64,000 nucleotides of DNA, taken from positions 2,046,001-2,110,000 of the forward strand of contig CP012810.1 of assembly GCA_001936135.1 (NCBI GenBank), given 5' to 3'. This document shows, piece by piece, positions 17,781-29,587 of the stretch. How positions within the stretch are numbered: the first letter of the stretch is position 1; every line of letters begins with the position of its first letter. Source of the DNA: Saccharomycopsis fibuligera x Saccharomycopsis cf. fibuligera. Lineage: Eukaryota; Ascomycota; Saccharomycetes; Ascoideales; Saccharomycopsidaceae. The notes beneath the pieces were generated by a model that saw only the letters and a list, made by a program, of their open reading frames with translations, did no database searches and was not told where the DNA came from. Position numbers and translations under genes: made by a program.

Positions 17781-20645
17781 TTATGCTACTCCAGGACCAG
17801 AGCCCTGAGGAAGTGATAATTCTCTAAGTAAATTCACCAATTTTGTGGAATCAAAGATTTTCTTGTCAAAAGAATTGGAACTAGGCAAGACTCTCAATAA
17901 ATTATAAATACTATCACTGACAAATGGCTTTGATTCATCAACAACGATATTTTGGCCAACAAATTCGTTTATGACAGGCGCATTATACTGATTAAAATTA
18001 ACTGATGGTACTTCGTTGACGCTTGGTACAGAAGATTCAATGTTGGACGGATCATAATCATCATTTTCTGTCACGACAGCACCAGCATCAGCGTCTGATT
18101 CGTTTCTGAATCTCTTAACAATGTTTCTGGCTCCAACATTTGATTTTTTGAGTGCTTTATTATTGTTGCTCATGTTGCTTTGAGAGTTTTGCAAGATTGA
18201 GGATTTAGTCTTGAACCCATAATTTGCCAAATCGTCATTATTAACAACTTCATCATCATCTGTGTCAGAATTGTAATTTTCTAACAAATGTTCCTGTTTA
18301 ATTTTATTATTAATTTCATTTTGCCCCGCACTATCTAATAAATAGTCCACTTCGTTTTGATATAAGAGATTATTAACATTTGTGTTATAGTTGTTCCAAG
18401 CGTTAAATAAATCGTTTGAGTTGGTGTTAATCTCAAATTCTTTAATCATGTTTAGTCCATCATATTCTTTAAAGACTTGACTAAAAATGTAAAGTTGTGA
18501 ATCATTTGGAAAAATCTCTTTGTATCTATTTTGCAATGTATGGATGGAGAGGATATTTCCATTGTAAAGTTCATAGCGCAAAAAATATTTGAATAGTTTT
18601 TTTAATGTTTTGTTGCGCTGCTTACTTTCATAGTTCTGACGTTTTGTAATAGTTGCCTGATCGTATGGAAATATTCCGTGATGAATGTCACCATAGGAGG
18701 TTGAATACTGCGCATAAGGATTATTGCCATTACCTAAACCCACATTAGAGGTCAAGTTTTTGATAGATATTTCAAACAAAGATTTAATGTTAGTATAATC
18801 ATTGATGAGAATTAAAAATTTGAAATACTCAATCAAAAATGGATAATTTTTATGGTCATGTAATTCCAAATTTTTCATTCCCGTATCAAAGATTTTTAAA
18901 GCAATTTTTATACCTCCTTGTTGATTGGATGAGGTGTTATATTCAAATAATGCTTCTTCGTAATAAATGTGCCATGTCAAGTTCTTAAATCGCTTTCTAG
19001 CATCCTTGAAGATTGTTCTTGCTGTTGCTTTCTTGATTGACCTTTTACTAACCTTAATATAGTTAATGTATACAGTGGTGATAAGTCTTTCTAATTTCAA
19101 TTTATTGAGCTCTACATTGCTCAAGTAAAATCCATTTTGTCTCTGCGCCTCTCTTGTTGTGTAAGCATTAGGGTCGTTATGAATTTCAGTGTCTAAATCA
19201 TTGTTTTCATCTCCATTATCATCCTCATCCTCATCATCTTCATCCTCATCATTATTCTCATCATTATCATCATGATCATGACCATTATCGCTGCCATTAC
19301 CGTTTTTATCTTTTGAGGACCGTTTCATGCCGTGGGAATTATCTTTACCAACATTTTGGCCTTGAAGTGGCTTAGATAACTGCTTATGCAAATATTCCTC
19401 ATCAAGAACTAATTGTTCGTATTGATTAATCAACTGGTCCACTAGTTTGTTAAAAGTTGTTGTAATCAATGCTTGGTTATTCTTCAATTCATATAATTCA
19501 GCTAGCAAATATGTTAGCAAAGTTGAGTTTGGACAACACGACAATGACTCCGTTAAAATCTTGATACCAGTATCGTAGTTTTCCTCTCTGTAACCGGTCA
19601 CCTTTCCCGCACTACTAACATCAGTAGTGGTAGTTGTTGGCAAAGTAATAGGAAGATTTAAGTCTTCTGATAATTTAAACTGGGCATAATCAAACCAAAT
19701 TTCTGGATAAAAAGGAAATTTTTGTAGTGTTTTAACAAATGAAAATTCAATTCTTGTATTCAAAAGTTTTCTATTTGTTAGTCTTAATTTATTCTGTTTT
19801 TCTAAGTTAATCCATATCTTATGCGACTTCACTACGGTTTTTTCATCACCATTGGAATGTGCCACAATGCTCTTGGTAAGATTAGTAAACTCTTTGTACC
19901 ATGTTCTTGCCAACATATATTGCGGACTAATATCCGATATCTGTTTTCTTGCATATGACGGATTAATCTCATTTTCAAACATGGTATAAAGAGACCATAA
20001 GTCTTCAAGTTTGTGCGAAGGAGTGACAATGCATTGCTTGAAGATTTTTCTTTTTAACTCCAATTTCTGTTGTTCTTCCCATTTAGAAATTGGATTCCAT
20101 TCATCCACAAACTTCAAGTAATCTTCCCAAACAGAACCTGACTCCAAGTCAATACCAATATTTCGAAGGGCAATGTCATAACTTTGAATCACTACTTGTC
20201 TTGCTTCTTGGCCACCGGTGATGATATCATTCTTTTTGCGCACATAGGTGATGTATGATTTCCAAAGATTCAAGTTGGATGTTCTAGTGAGACATCTCTC
20301 GTAGAGTGACTCTGCATTGCTGACTTCACCCTTGGAAAGCTCAAAATTTATATAGTTAAGATACACATCTCCATTATTTGGAAATATTTTTAAAAACCGT
20401 TCGTAAACTTTCCGGACTTCCTCCACAGAACCTTTGAACTGAACTCTGGAAATCAACTCTAGCCACGCTGGTATATTTCTTTGGTTGTTCTTTACAGTGT
20501 ATTCAAGCTTTTCTAAAGTATTGAAGCTAAGCAGCTTGATCTGTTTTTCAAATGTTGAGATCTTCTCAATTGATGTTCCTTTGGGATGACTGGTCTCAGG
20601 CAATGGGGTACCCGAGGGACTCAATGACCCATTTTCATTAGACAT
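17781..20645 (-). CDS. RNA14: RNA14, cleavage factor IA subunit
   Basis: A 954-residue HAT-repeat (Suf family) protein. Rna14 is the scaffold of cleavage factor IA, joining Rna15, Pcf11 and Clp1 for 3'-end cleavage and polyadenylation of mRNA in the nucleus. Segments like those of yeast Rna14 include NQRNIPAWLELI near the N-terminus, then WNPISKWEEQQKLELKRKIF and PQYMLARTWYKE. Tyr- and Trp-rich HAT helices follow to about residue 720. The C-terminal Rna15-binding 'monkeytail' is probably the part after about 870. An Asp/Asn/Glu-rich insertion (about 445-485, near 19190-19310) is unusually long. The frame extends to a TTG at 20702; ATG 20645 is used. It is divergent from the small ORF at 20753. 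Confidence 0.92.
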   Translation of the reverse strand: MSNENGSLSPSGTPLPETSHPKGTSIEKISTFEKQIKLLSFNTLEKLEYTVKNNQRNIPAWLELISRVQFKGSVEEVRKVYERFLKIFPNNGDVYLNYINFELSKGEVSNAESLYERCLTRTSNLNLWKSYITYVRKKNDIITGGQEARQVVIQSYDIALRNIGIDLESGSVWEDYLKFVDEWNPISKWEEQQKLELKRKIFKQCIVTPSHKLEDLWSLYTMFENEINPSYARKQISDISPQYMLARTWYKEFTNLTKSIVAHSNGDEKTVVKSHKIWINLEKQNKLRLTNRKLLNTRIEFSFVKTLQKFPFYPEIWFDYAQFKLSEDLNLPITLPTTTTTDVSSAGKVTGYREENYDTGIKILTESLSCCPNSTLLTYLLAELYELKNNQALITTTFNKLVDQLINQYEQLVLDEEYLHKQLSKPLQGQNVGKDNSHGMKRSSKDKNGNGSDNGHDHDDNDENNDEDEDDEDEDDNGDENNDLDTEIHNDPNAYTTREAQRQNGFYLSNVELNKLKLERLITTVYINYIKVSKRSIKKATARTIFKDARKRFKNLTWHIYYEEALFEYNTSSNQQGGIKIALKIFDTGMKNLELHDHKNYPFLIEYFKFLILINDYTNIKSLFEISIKNLTSNVGLGNGNNPYAQYSTSYGDIHHGIFPYDQATITKRQNYESKQRNKTLKKLFKYFLRYELYNGNILSIHTLQNRYKEIFPNDSQLYIFSQVFKEYDGLNMIKEFEINTNSNDLFNAWNNYNTNVNNLLYQNEVDYLLDSAGQNEINNKIKQEHLLENYNSDTDDDEVVNNDDLANYGFKTKSSILQNSQSNMSNNNKALKKSNVGARNIVKRFRNESDADAGAVVTENDDYDPSNIESSVPSVNEVPSVNFNQYNAPVINEFVGQNIVVDESKPFVSDSIYNLLRVLPSSNSFDKKIFDSTKLVNLLRELSLPQGSGPGVA

Positions 20646-20752
20646 GGCAGTACTTAGTACAATGAGGGGTTGATAAAGATACGAGGATTGACAAAACAAC
20701 AAAAATTGGCCTCCAAGTGAATTGACCAGACCTATTAATTTGTTCGCACGCT

Positions 20753-20986
20753 ATGACCTCAGATGCTTGGAATACTGTATATGTTTACAATTGTGTCTCT
20801 AATAGCATGTATTCTATTCTAGTACAAATTTTTGCTTTTCTCCAGTCAAAAGCAGTTTCGGAGATAGAGCACCTGACCCTTCAATACATTGGAGGACCGG
20901 AAGTGGCTGACGATGAAGAGCAGAGCGAAAAAATGCGAAGAGCGGAAAATCAACAAAAACGCGATAGATGGATGGGGAGACTGTAG
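20753..20986 (+). CDS. Small ORF of unknown function, possibly spliced
   Basis: An open frame of 77 codons between RNA14 and the IES4-like gene. Its last 35 residues are highly charged (PEVADDEEQSEKMRR, ending RDRWMGRL) and look like real coding sequence; the middle is hydrophobic and looks like translated intron. Splicing from GTATAT (20777) to CTCCAG (ending 20845) would remove 69 bases and leave 54 codons in the same frame. The branch motif would be the weak TCTAATA. I do not recognise the family. The position 108 bases from the RNA14 ATG suggests a shared divergent promoter if the gene is real. Confidence 0.35.
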   Translation: MTSDAWNTVYVYNCVSNSMYSILVQIFAFLQSKAVSEIEHLTLQYIGGPEVADDEEQSEKMRRAENQQKRDRWMGRL

Positions 20987-21184
20987 ACAGACAACAGCTG
21001 GAACTTTTGCAACACAGTGACTGCACACATTTACATTACAACAGGCTACTGCTAGCCAGCTAATATAAATTTGTTTGATTTTAAAAAAGCGTATTGCATT
21101 GAAAAATTAACGCAATCAAATTATACTCACCTCTTGCACATCTAATCATCCTCAAAGATCTTAAAACAACCATATAGAGCAAAA

Positions 21185-22006
21185 ATGCCACCAAGAAAAC
21201 AGCAAAACAAGAAAGTTTTCTCTAATGGGCAGCTGCTACAGCCTCATAAATTTGTGACGCTCAAATTTGCCATTGAATCAAATATACGAAAATTTGAAGC
21301 AATAATGCAAGGAACTCACAACACGTCTCCTAGTCTTGGCTCGAGCCCGGCGCTCAAGTCAGACATAAGCGCAGAAGGAGTGGACTCAATAACCCCAGTA
21401 TCAGGAGTCACAACGCCATTGAAAACAGCAGATGATGGAATTGTAAAAAAAGGAGGGTTCAGAGGCATTCCTAAAGGTGGCAAGCGTTCGATACTTGGAT
21501 CACCCGCACCAAACTCCACTACCGGAGGAGTAGAGACCCCTAGTAATGACAATGATGGTAGCAGTAACAAGAATAAGCTTGAAGCTGGAGCGGGCGGAAA
21601 CTCTCTCAGATTGCAAAACAATATAAATCCAAAAAGTTTGCCAATGAATTCCAATACTGGCGGGGCCGCTCTGTTGGACAAGACCGGGAAAAGAGTGAGA
21701 AAATGGGAGAAAAAACCAAGAGTGGTGAAGTCATTCACAGGGTATAAGATGCAGTTTAGCCTCTGGATAGGTGATAAAGATTCTGGGCTTACTAATAAAA
21801 TGAAAGCTACTGAAAAAGAAAATGAAAAACAGGAGCAAGATAACAGCGATCCTACAAATCCCGTAATGGAAGAACATGGAGACCATAACTTAGAAGGAAA
21901 AGTGAATGAAGGTGCTGAAAAGCTGACCAAAGAAAAAAAGAGTACAGCAGAAGAGGAAGCTGCCATAGCCAACAGTGTACATTCAGCGCCGTTGCTAGCA
22001 AGCTGA
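21185..22006 (+). CDS. IES4: IES4-like INO80 chromatin-remodelling subunit (tentative)
   Basis: A 273-residue, mostly disordered basic protein. The recognisable block is WEKKPRVVKSFTGYKMQFSL (about 179-198), which resembles the IKSFSGYKVNFTGW segment I recall from yeast Ies4, a small subunit of the INO80 nucleosome-remodelling complex. An N-terminal HKFVTLKF strand also suits the fungal Ies4 family. The rest is Ser/Thr/Gly-rich followed by an acidic Lys/Glu tail. The length is more than twice that of S. cerevisiae Ies4 (116 residues), mainly from low-complexity linkers. ATG 21185 is the first ATG after an A-rich leader. The assignment rests on one motif. Confidence 0.55.
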   Translation: MPPRKQQNKKVFSNGQLLQPHKFVTLKFAIESNIRKFEAIMQGTHNTSPSLGSSPALKSDISAEGVDSITPVSGVTTPLKTADDGIVKKGGFRGIPKGGKRSILGSPAPNSTTGGVETPSNDNDGSSNKNKLEAGAGGNSLRLQNNINPKSLPMNSNTGGAALLDKTGKRVRKWEKKPRVVKSFTGYKMQFSLWIGDKDSGLTNKMKATEKENEKQEQDNSDPTNPVMEEHGDHNLEGKVNEGAEKLTKEKKSTAEEEAAIANSVHSAPLLAS

Positions 22007-25000
22007 GTTTCAATGAGTTCATACTGTATGCTGAGATCTCTGCGGAGAAGGGGCAACCGGGCTTGAAACGATTAATGTGTTCTTGTTTATCTGTTGGTTT
22101 AGGTATCGTGTACTTTTGTTTTTTTTTTCCTTTTCTTTAATTTTTTTTTTATTTTTTACTTTTTTTGATTGGTTTGAAAAGCGTAGCACCTTGGTAAGGA
22201 TGTACGCCTATTAAAAGATTCATAGCAATTAGAGGTCTTTTAGGGAAATTCAGAATGATATACGGAACGTTGCATTTTTTGTATTACATATATTTGTATA
22301 TTATAGTCATTGTAGAATATTTTCCGCAAAGCAAATGGAATTCGTTGCCAAGAATAATTATGGCAGACAATCAGTAGTCACAATTTTTTGGTTTTGTTAG
22401 CTGGTTGATCGTACACCGGGAATTTATGCAAAATATCAACAAATATTGTGTTTTCTTAGTGTTAAGGAACAATGTAAGAAACGACTCGCATTATGTTGAT
22501 CCTGAATATTGATGAGCATTAGTAGTACGTACCTAAAATTAACCTTCAGAAATAAAAAACTGTTCAACAATTCGGAGACTGTGAACTGCAATGTTGATCT
22601 TTAAGGAACAACTGGAATATTCGCGAGCTTAGTGATATTGACGAAGACCGTGCATCACCACGATACAAGCATTAACGAGAGGGCACTAAGTATTTGATCC
22701 GCTTCTGTTTTTGATTTTGATGTATATGATTTAACTACGGTATAGGTGAGCAGTGGAAACGAACGCCATGGATCAAAATTTACATGGAAGCTTCTCAAAT
22801 TTCATTACTGGGAAGACATGCCCGTATGTTCAAATAAAAGAGGAACTTATTACAAAACTTGAATGTTTTGAGGTCACAAAGCTAATACAAATTGTATTCA
22901 TAGCTTTAGCTTGAGAAAGGCTGCGGTACAAAAGAAGAGGTTTATCGCAACCTCAAATGCAAAGTTGTGAGCCCACGGAAATTATCAACAATGCACGCGT
23001 CACGCGAAATAGACAATATACAATATACCATATACCATATACCCTATACAATAAGCAAATAGCAACAAGAACGACAATCAGCTACAATATAGCTTGCTTC
23101 AAAGACCTATCGCGATAAATTCAAAATTTGAGGAGTATTGAACTTGGATTTGCCTAAACGTGCAAATGTTATAGGAGTGTAAGCATCGTGGCTTTGTTGT
23201 TGTGCTTGACTACAAGCTGGCTAATCTGCTTGAATGTTTACATGCTTTGCTTCTACATTAGAATACAAGTCTCATTATGATTGTTCATAGGTACATAGAA
23301 TATGTGTTGATATTGGTAATGGTGATAGATACACAGAGACATGGGGTAGCTCGAGTTTGAGCACAGCCCAATAAAGCGGAGTTCCTGATTTGTCGAAAAA
23401 CCAGCCAAGACAGGGAAGTGCTCGTTTGCCGATCCTTTTTTGATTGATGTATTATTTGAATAAATTAAAATTTTTTAATTTATTTTTGTACAAGTCGTTG
23501 AGTATTAATAAGATTTTGTTTTAGACACATTCTGACCTTTATGGGCGCTGATTTGCTACTAAAAATAAACAAGCACTTCTTCTATTATATTTATTCAAAG
23601 CTTGAGTTAAACCTATCTCCGTATGGAAGTCAATATCCGCAAAAAGACAAACTTGTCTCTAACGTAACAAGAAAGAACAAAAATAAAAATTTTGACAAGC
23701 AATTTAGTGCAATACAAAACGCATCTGTATTTACTTCTCCAGCAGCGCTTCATTTTAACGTTATGCCAAATAAGATCAGAAGCCATATATGACAGCTGTC
23801 GCACATTTATAGATTAGCTTTACACCAATATATAACAGGATTATAGTTTCTGGTTGTTGGTCCAGACCACGGAGTTAATCCACCAGTCAAAAAGAAAGTT
23901 TAAATTAAATAAAACTCAAACATGATCTATTTTTGGTATTTGTGCTACTAACAAAGCACAGCTTAAGGCAATTTTCAAGATTCTTTAGTATTTGCGTTTT
24001 TAAAAGTTCTTAAAGGTATGGTAAGAATGGAACCTGCGAGGCCTTTTACGCGAGTTGTTGTACACTGTACTATATTTCATAATCAACATGGACGCGCGCC
24101 ACCAACAGTTGCCGTGATGAAATTTGGCTCGTTGCAACGATATTATCCATGTGACGCATCATCAATTGATGAATAGGTCGATGCATAGTTTCTTAAAGCC
24201 AATACTCTTGAATTCAACTGTTAAAATGCGAACAGATGCAGCTTTGGCTGATTTGTTGCAAAAGCTGTCTAGCTTAGGTAAAATATAGGCTTTTGTGGTC
24301 CTAAAATCCTGAAATATTGAGAATTAGCACAAATAATATTTAATTTCAGAAAATATCTTGGTCTATCCAGTGCTTTTATTCGAAAAGCTCGTCGGGCACC
24401 ATATAATATATTGCACTTTTGCTAAATTCCTCGCGCTAAAACCAATTATTTTGTCTGCTTTGCTGCTAAACTAATTAACTCCGGCTTCCAAGACAAACAA
24501 CGTCTCCAAAATTACTCTTTTTGAAGAGAAAAAGAGACAACAGGGTTTGTGTCAAAAGAAATCTCTGTAGAATACGAATGGTAATGGATATAGATATACC
24601 AGAGATTCGGAAAGCGCAGCTGAAGCGTTCGAGGTTTGTTTGATGAAAATTTATGTTGGATTATTCAATCCGCAACAAACCTGGAACAGCCAAATATTTT
24701 CTATCGCGCGAAGTTTAGTTAATTAAAAATTAGGAAAGGAACCCAGCAAGGGAGCCTTCCACACCGGGGAGCCTTCCACACCAAAAGTAGAAAACTGTAC
24801 AAAGATTATCACATATATAGTGCCAGCACCGCCTAAGATAGTCTTGGCCAGATTTGTATTACGGAAGACATCAAATTATACAAACTGAACTAGCCACCAG
24901 CTGCTGGCAGAGCAGGGAACTTGAATTTAAAGCGAGTACCCAAAGCCTTTTTTTAGACTGTGAGTTAGCCTCAAAAATAGCGTTTCGGAGGCACAGCACT

Positions 25001-25696
25001 GGTACTATTAATTTTGTTACGTTACTGTCTGATGCCGGAGCTCTTCAAATATCCTCTTCAGCCTCGGTAGACACAAAACAGCACGACAAAACGACAACTG
25101 CATCTGACGTAAAAATTTACTAATGTCTTGAACGGTATGTTGCTAACTGCGACAATCCTGATTGTGAAAAAACCCACCTTGATATATTGCAGGAAAGGTA
25201 TGCAGTTATATGCACAATGCATGGTGTAGCATTAACTGCATGCAACGCATAGTTCAGTACGCATAGTCATATCCCACAATTGAATGGAAAGTGCAGTTTG
25301 CAGAGTGCCTGCCTGCGCTAGATTTGAATTTCACCTGGTACAAACGAAGCAATCCATTCATTCTGTTTTGTGAAAATATTTTTATATAAGCTAGCTCAAA
25401 TCTTCTTCCTGTGTTTTCTCCTTCCATATCTATTTTTTTCCTTCTCAAGTCCGTTATACCATTTATGCGCTGTTAATTCATTAATCAGATCTTTCGTTTC
25501 AAAACCTAAAAGACCGTCAAAGCAGACAGATACGGGCGAACAAACTTTGTCAAAACAGCCATTTTTTTGTTTATTCCCCTAAACATTCCTTTGTTTCTGG
25601 TCTCTACTATCGCTTTTCACCAAGCTTTTATATCCCTTTACATTCTTGTCCATCGACTTCACAAAAATCTGGAATATTTGATAGCAGTAGATAATC
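22007..25696. other. 3.7-kb gene-free region between the IES4-like gene and EXG1
   Basis: No coding frame above about 90 codons, no tRNA and no recognisable RNA gene. The left end is a T-rich terminator-like stretch (22119-22166). Short repeats include ATACC-type runs (about 23016-23050) and a 15-bp direct repeat at 24751-24782. The last part serves as the EXG1 promoter, with TATATAA near 25381. The gap is much longer than most spacings in this window. A regulatory region, an unrecognised ncRNA or a centromere-type gene-free zone are all possible, and I cannot choose between them. Confidence 0.5.
24751..24782. repeat. Tandem 17-bp repeat, two copies
   Basis: GGAGCCTTCCACACC occurs at 24751-24765 and again at 24768-24782, a period of 17 bp. 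It is short and isolated in AT-rich DNA, GC-rich compared with its surroundings. Function unknown. Confidence 0.7.
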
Positions 25697-26956
25697 ATGT
25701 TGTTCTCAAATGTACTCTACATTTTTTCATTGTCAACTGCCACTTTGGCTGCGCAACTCTTCAACAGGAACTTTGATTACTCTCAAAAGGGCGCCATTAG
25801 AGGTGTTAACTTAGGTGGCTGGTTTGTACTTGAGCCATATATGAACCCATCTCTTTTCAAAGCTTGTGGTGATAATGAAGATGATATTCCAGTTGATGAG
25901 TATCACTATACTTTGAAATTGGGCAAAGATGAAGCCAAAAAGAGATTGGAAAACCATTGGGCTACATGGCTTACCGAAAAAGATTTCGAGGACATGAAAG
26001 AGTATGGCTTGAATTTTGCCAGAATTCCTATTGGATACTGGGCTTTTCTTGCCTTGGATGAAGATCCATATGTTCAAGGGCAGGTTCCATATTTGGACAA
26101 GGCTCTTGAATGGGCAAGAAATAATGACATCAAAGTGTGGATTGATTTGCATGGTGTTCCTGGAAGCCAAAATGGTTTTGATAACTCTGGCTTTAGGGAA
26201 GAAGCTCAGTACTTGGCGTGGTTCGAACACGATAACTTAAATAAAACAAGGGCTGTCTTGAGCACAATTGCTCACAAATACGGTGGCTTGAACTACTCTG
26301 ATGTTATTGTTGGTATTGAATTGGTCAACGAGCCATTGGGTACTTACTTGGACATTAACACTATTGAGCAATACTACCTTGATGGTTATGATATTGTCAG
26401 AAAGGAGGCAAACTCTCTCAATAATGTTATTATTCATGATGCTTTCAGAACTCAAAATTACTGGGACGATTTTATGAATTTGTATGACTACTGGGGGGTT
26501 GTTCTTGATCACCATCGCTACCAAGTTTTCTCAGTTGCCGAGTTAAATAGAACAATTGATGAGCATGTTAACTTTGTTTGCAATCAAGGTAACGATACAC
26601 AAACTGAATACCACTGGACTGTTACTGGAGAATGGTCTGCTGCTTTGACTGACTGCTCTAAATGGTTGAACGGTGCCGGCAATGGCGCAAGATATGACGC
26701 TTCTTACCAGAATGATAATGCTCTTGGTAGCTGTGAAGGTATCGATGATATTTCCACCTGGTCCGATGAACACAAAGAAAACACTAGAAAGTACATTGAG
26801 GCCCAGTTGGATGCTTATGATCAAGGGGCCGGTTGGGTTTTCTGGAGCTACAAAACCGAAAGTACTATTGAATGGGATTTTAAAAGATTGGCAGCCTACG
26901 GATTATTCCCTCAACCGCTTACGGACAGAAAATATCCAAATATTTGCGGTTACTAA
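25697..26956 (+). CDS. EXG1: Exo-1,3-beta-glucanase, glycoside hydrolase family 5
   Basis: A 419-residue secreted enzyme of the Exg1/Xog1 family that trims beta-1,3-glucan in the cell wall. It has an N-terminal signal peptide (about 1-18, hydrophobic, ending near TLAAQ). RGVNLGGWFVLEP opens the barrel. The acid/base glutamate is in ELVNEPLG (about residue 212) and the nucleophile glutamate in VTGEWSAALTDC (about 312). It also has DLHGVPGSQNG and the C-terminal FWSYKTES aromatic motif. Cysteines typical of the family are present (KACGD, DCS, SCEG, NICGY). Length equals the family norm. Unusually, it stands alone between gaps of 3.7 and 2.6 kb. Confidence 0.97.
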   Translation: MLFSNVLYIFSLSTATLAAQLFNRNFDYSQKGAIRGVNLGGWFVLEPYMNPSLFKACGDNEDDIPVDEYHYTLKLGKDEAKKRLENHWATWLTEKDFEDMKEYGLNFARIPIGYWAFLALDEDPYVQGQVPYLDKALEWARNNDIKVWIDLHGVPGSQNGFDNSGFREEAQYLAWFEHDNLNKTRAVLSTIAHKYGGLNYSDVIVGIELVNEPLGTYLDINTIEQYYLDGYDIVRKEANSLNNVIIHDAFRTQNYWDDFMNLYDYWGVVLDHHRYQVFSVAELNRTIDEHVNFVCNQGNDTQTEYHWTVTGEWSAALTDCSKWLNGAGNGARYDASYQNDNALGSCEGIDDISTWSDEHKENTRKYIEAQLDAYDQGAGWVFWSYKTESTIEWDFKRLAAYGLFPQPLTDRKYPNICGY

Positions 26957-29587
26957 TTTACTTCATGCTTAATTAAAATTTTTTTCTATGTTCCTATTAA
27001 ATTTTCAAGAATGATAACCATGTCAACAAACAACGTTTGCTTTTTTTTTCTGTGTTTCGCTTATCTGTTTCATTTACTGCTCAAGTTGACAGGGCCATTA
27101 AAAAAAGAAATTGAAAAAAGATCTCAACTTGTTTTAGCTATTTTGCTGCCACCATCGTTACCTGACACCATCTGAGCTTTTGCTTGCCATTTTACTATCA
27201 GTGGGGCTCATGAAAATACCAAGTCTCGTCCATTACGCCTATTGGCTGTCTGATATACCGTTTTTAGTTTTTCACTTTTATTTTTAACTTTTCATATTTT
27301 TATGCTTTCTTACAATGTTTACACTTGTTTCTTCTGTTCTCTTTTTAAGGTACATACATACTACGTTAGCTTTTTCAATTGAAAAAGCCAAAGACTATCT
27401 TTTCATTTCTATTATAAATGCAAGTTCTGCATTACTAAAAACGCAGACCAATTATCTAAAAAAGTCGTTTTTTCCCAATGGTGTGGCATTTGTTTTCGCG
27501 TACAATATTATCGTATACTATAATTTTTTTTTTAATTGTTTGAAACCAGCGTGGCTCAATACATAATTTAACTATGCATGTGAGCTAATTGTTCCATGCA
27601 TAGAGACAGGATAAGATTCAACCTTATAGCGTTTAAAGGGATTTTAAAACTACTGGCACATAATATTTAGTTACAATCATGGCTTGGTGTAGGTTTTGCT
27701 TCAATAGTGGCGCCACTCTTGTATGAAGTTGCTGCTTGTGTAAAAGACATACCTACATTGTTTGATGTTGTAAAACAAAGAAGGTAGTTCTATAAGTTTT
27801 TTTTACGTTAAGAACATCCCTCCAAAAAACGGGTGCGGTACTGTAGCAAAGTAGGCTGCTCACCACGGCGTTTACTGAGTATTTAGTGAAAAGAGACTAT
27901 TGTTCTCGAGGGTGGCTTTGACATTGATTGGCATTTTAGTGCAGGACAAAACTGTATGGCGGAGTACGTTACAGCACAGAACCGCAGCAAAGCAAGTTGA
28001 CAGGCATCAAAGACAACTAAGCCTTTTGTACACGTTTCTGCCGTATGCGAGCTGGTTCTTGGAGTGCGTTTCACAATTAATAAAAGGATGCATTCTGCGT
28101 TTTACTGCAGGTGTTTACTGATAAAGAAGCAATGCAGAAATAACATCAATAATAGGCTGTACCAATTGAGAAGGTATGTCCCTCAATGATACTTACAAAA
28201 AAGAAATGATACAAAGCAAAAACACTCTCTGGGATCAAAATAAGGCATTTATAGTGTATTGCAGGTGATTCATTTCTGTTATGAGAAATACCAATGGTTT
28301 CGTTCTGTTTTTAGATTTCACAATCCTTTGAATATCCTAAGACATCTATTAGTTTTCTTAAAAGTCCTTGGCCTTGAAAACCGTCTAGCGAAACTATTAG
28401 ACACAAGTGCATATTGTGAAGCGCAGTCAAGTTAGGGCTTTTAAATATCCTTAAATAATAAAATAAACAAAAACAAACACACTTTTCACAGGATAAACAT
28501 TAAATGATGATAGTAAATGTATGAAGAATTGTAAGCATGTCATGCAGCTTTCAAAAAAGTTGGCTCAGCTTAGTGCCAATAATAGCATTTAGCAAAAAAA
28601 ATAACCAGAATATGGCTACAAACTGTATTGGTTAAATTGCTGTGTTTACTACTCCTCTAGGTGCAAGTTATCGGTACAAGTCTCCAATTTTTCCGCACTA
28701 ACTTGATTTAAAGGCCTACAGCCTTTTGCACTTCATTGCTCAACGTTTACTGTTAAACTCTTTATTTTTCAAACAATTGATGTAAATAAAAATTGCTTGC
28801 TTATAAATGAACTATGCTAAAATGTAAGCCCTATTATATGTTTTAACGACGCGAAAGACAGACAAAGTTAGTGGAATTACAAACATACGCCGAACTGGAA
28901 CTTAATTTTCTTTTGGGATGTCTTTATCAACTAGAAGCAGCAGGAGAATGGATATAGACCGGTAATGATGGCCAAAAATAGGACAATATTAACAAGTTTA
29001 CTGTTAGTAATCTAAGGTTAAATTATTGGCAAACTCGATCCACAAAATTTTTGAAAAATTGTGAAGAAAGTTTCACGCTAAGAGCGTATTAGAAATCCGA
29101 CTGGCTACAGATAGTAGCTATAAAAAGTATGTTGAGATATCGAGCACAAGTAGCAAGCGCAGCAGCCCTCAGTCATCTTATTCCAAACCGGGTTTTCTTT
29201 CAGATCCTCGGAGTTTTTCAATTATTGCGGCAGTCTTGTACGTCATAGTCTAGACGCTAAACGAATTTTTAGACTACACGGGATTGCTAGAAAGACGTGA
29301 TCATATCAATACACCCACAGCAACGCTAATATTTGATACATTTTAAACATTTAAAAAGTGGTTGACGCGTAACGTTCAAATAGACTGACTTAAGACCACC
29401 AAAGCAACATCAAAATAACACGTAGTGCTATTAGTTATTTGTGGAGTTCCCGCAATGTCTCATCGAGCGTTATGAGAAAAAAAAATAAAAAAGCGAGTAT
29501 GAGACTAAAGATACCAATGTGATGAGAACAGAAGTGACGGGCTATATCGATCTAAGCAAGCAATTATAGTTCAAATTGAACAGCAGA
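26957..29587. other. 2.6-kb gene-free region between EXG1 and OMA1
   Basis: No frame above 83 codons, no tRNA and no recognisable RNA or mobile element. The sequence is AT-rich without long simple repeats. An ACGCGT hexamer occurs near 29366. With the 22.0-25.7 kb gap it forms a sparsely coding block of about 7.6 kb in which only EXG1 is evident. Confidence 0.5.

Noticed and set aside
22007-25696. Centromere call for the gene-free zone
   Set aside because: Only absence of genes supports it; no inverted repeat or other centromere feature was seen, so it is kept as a question.
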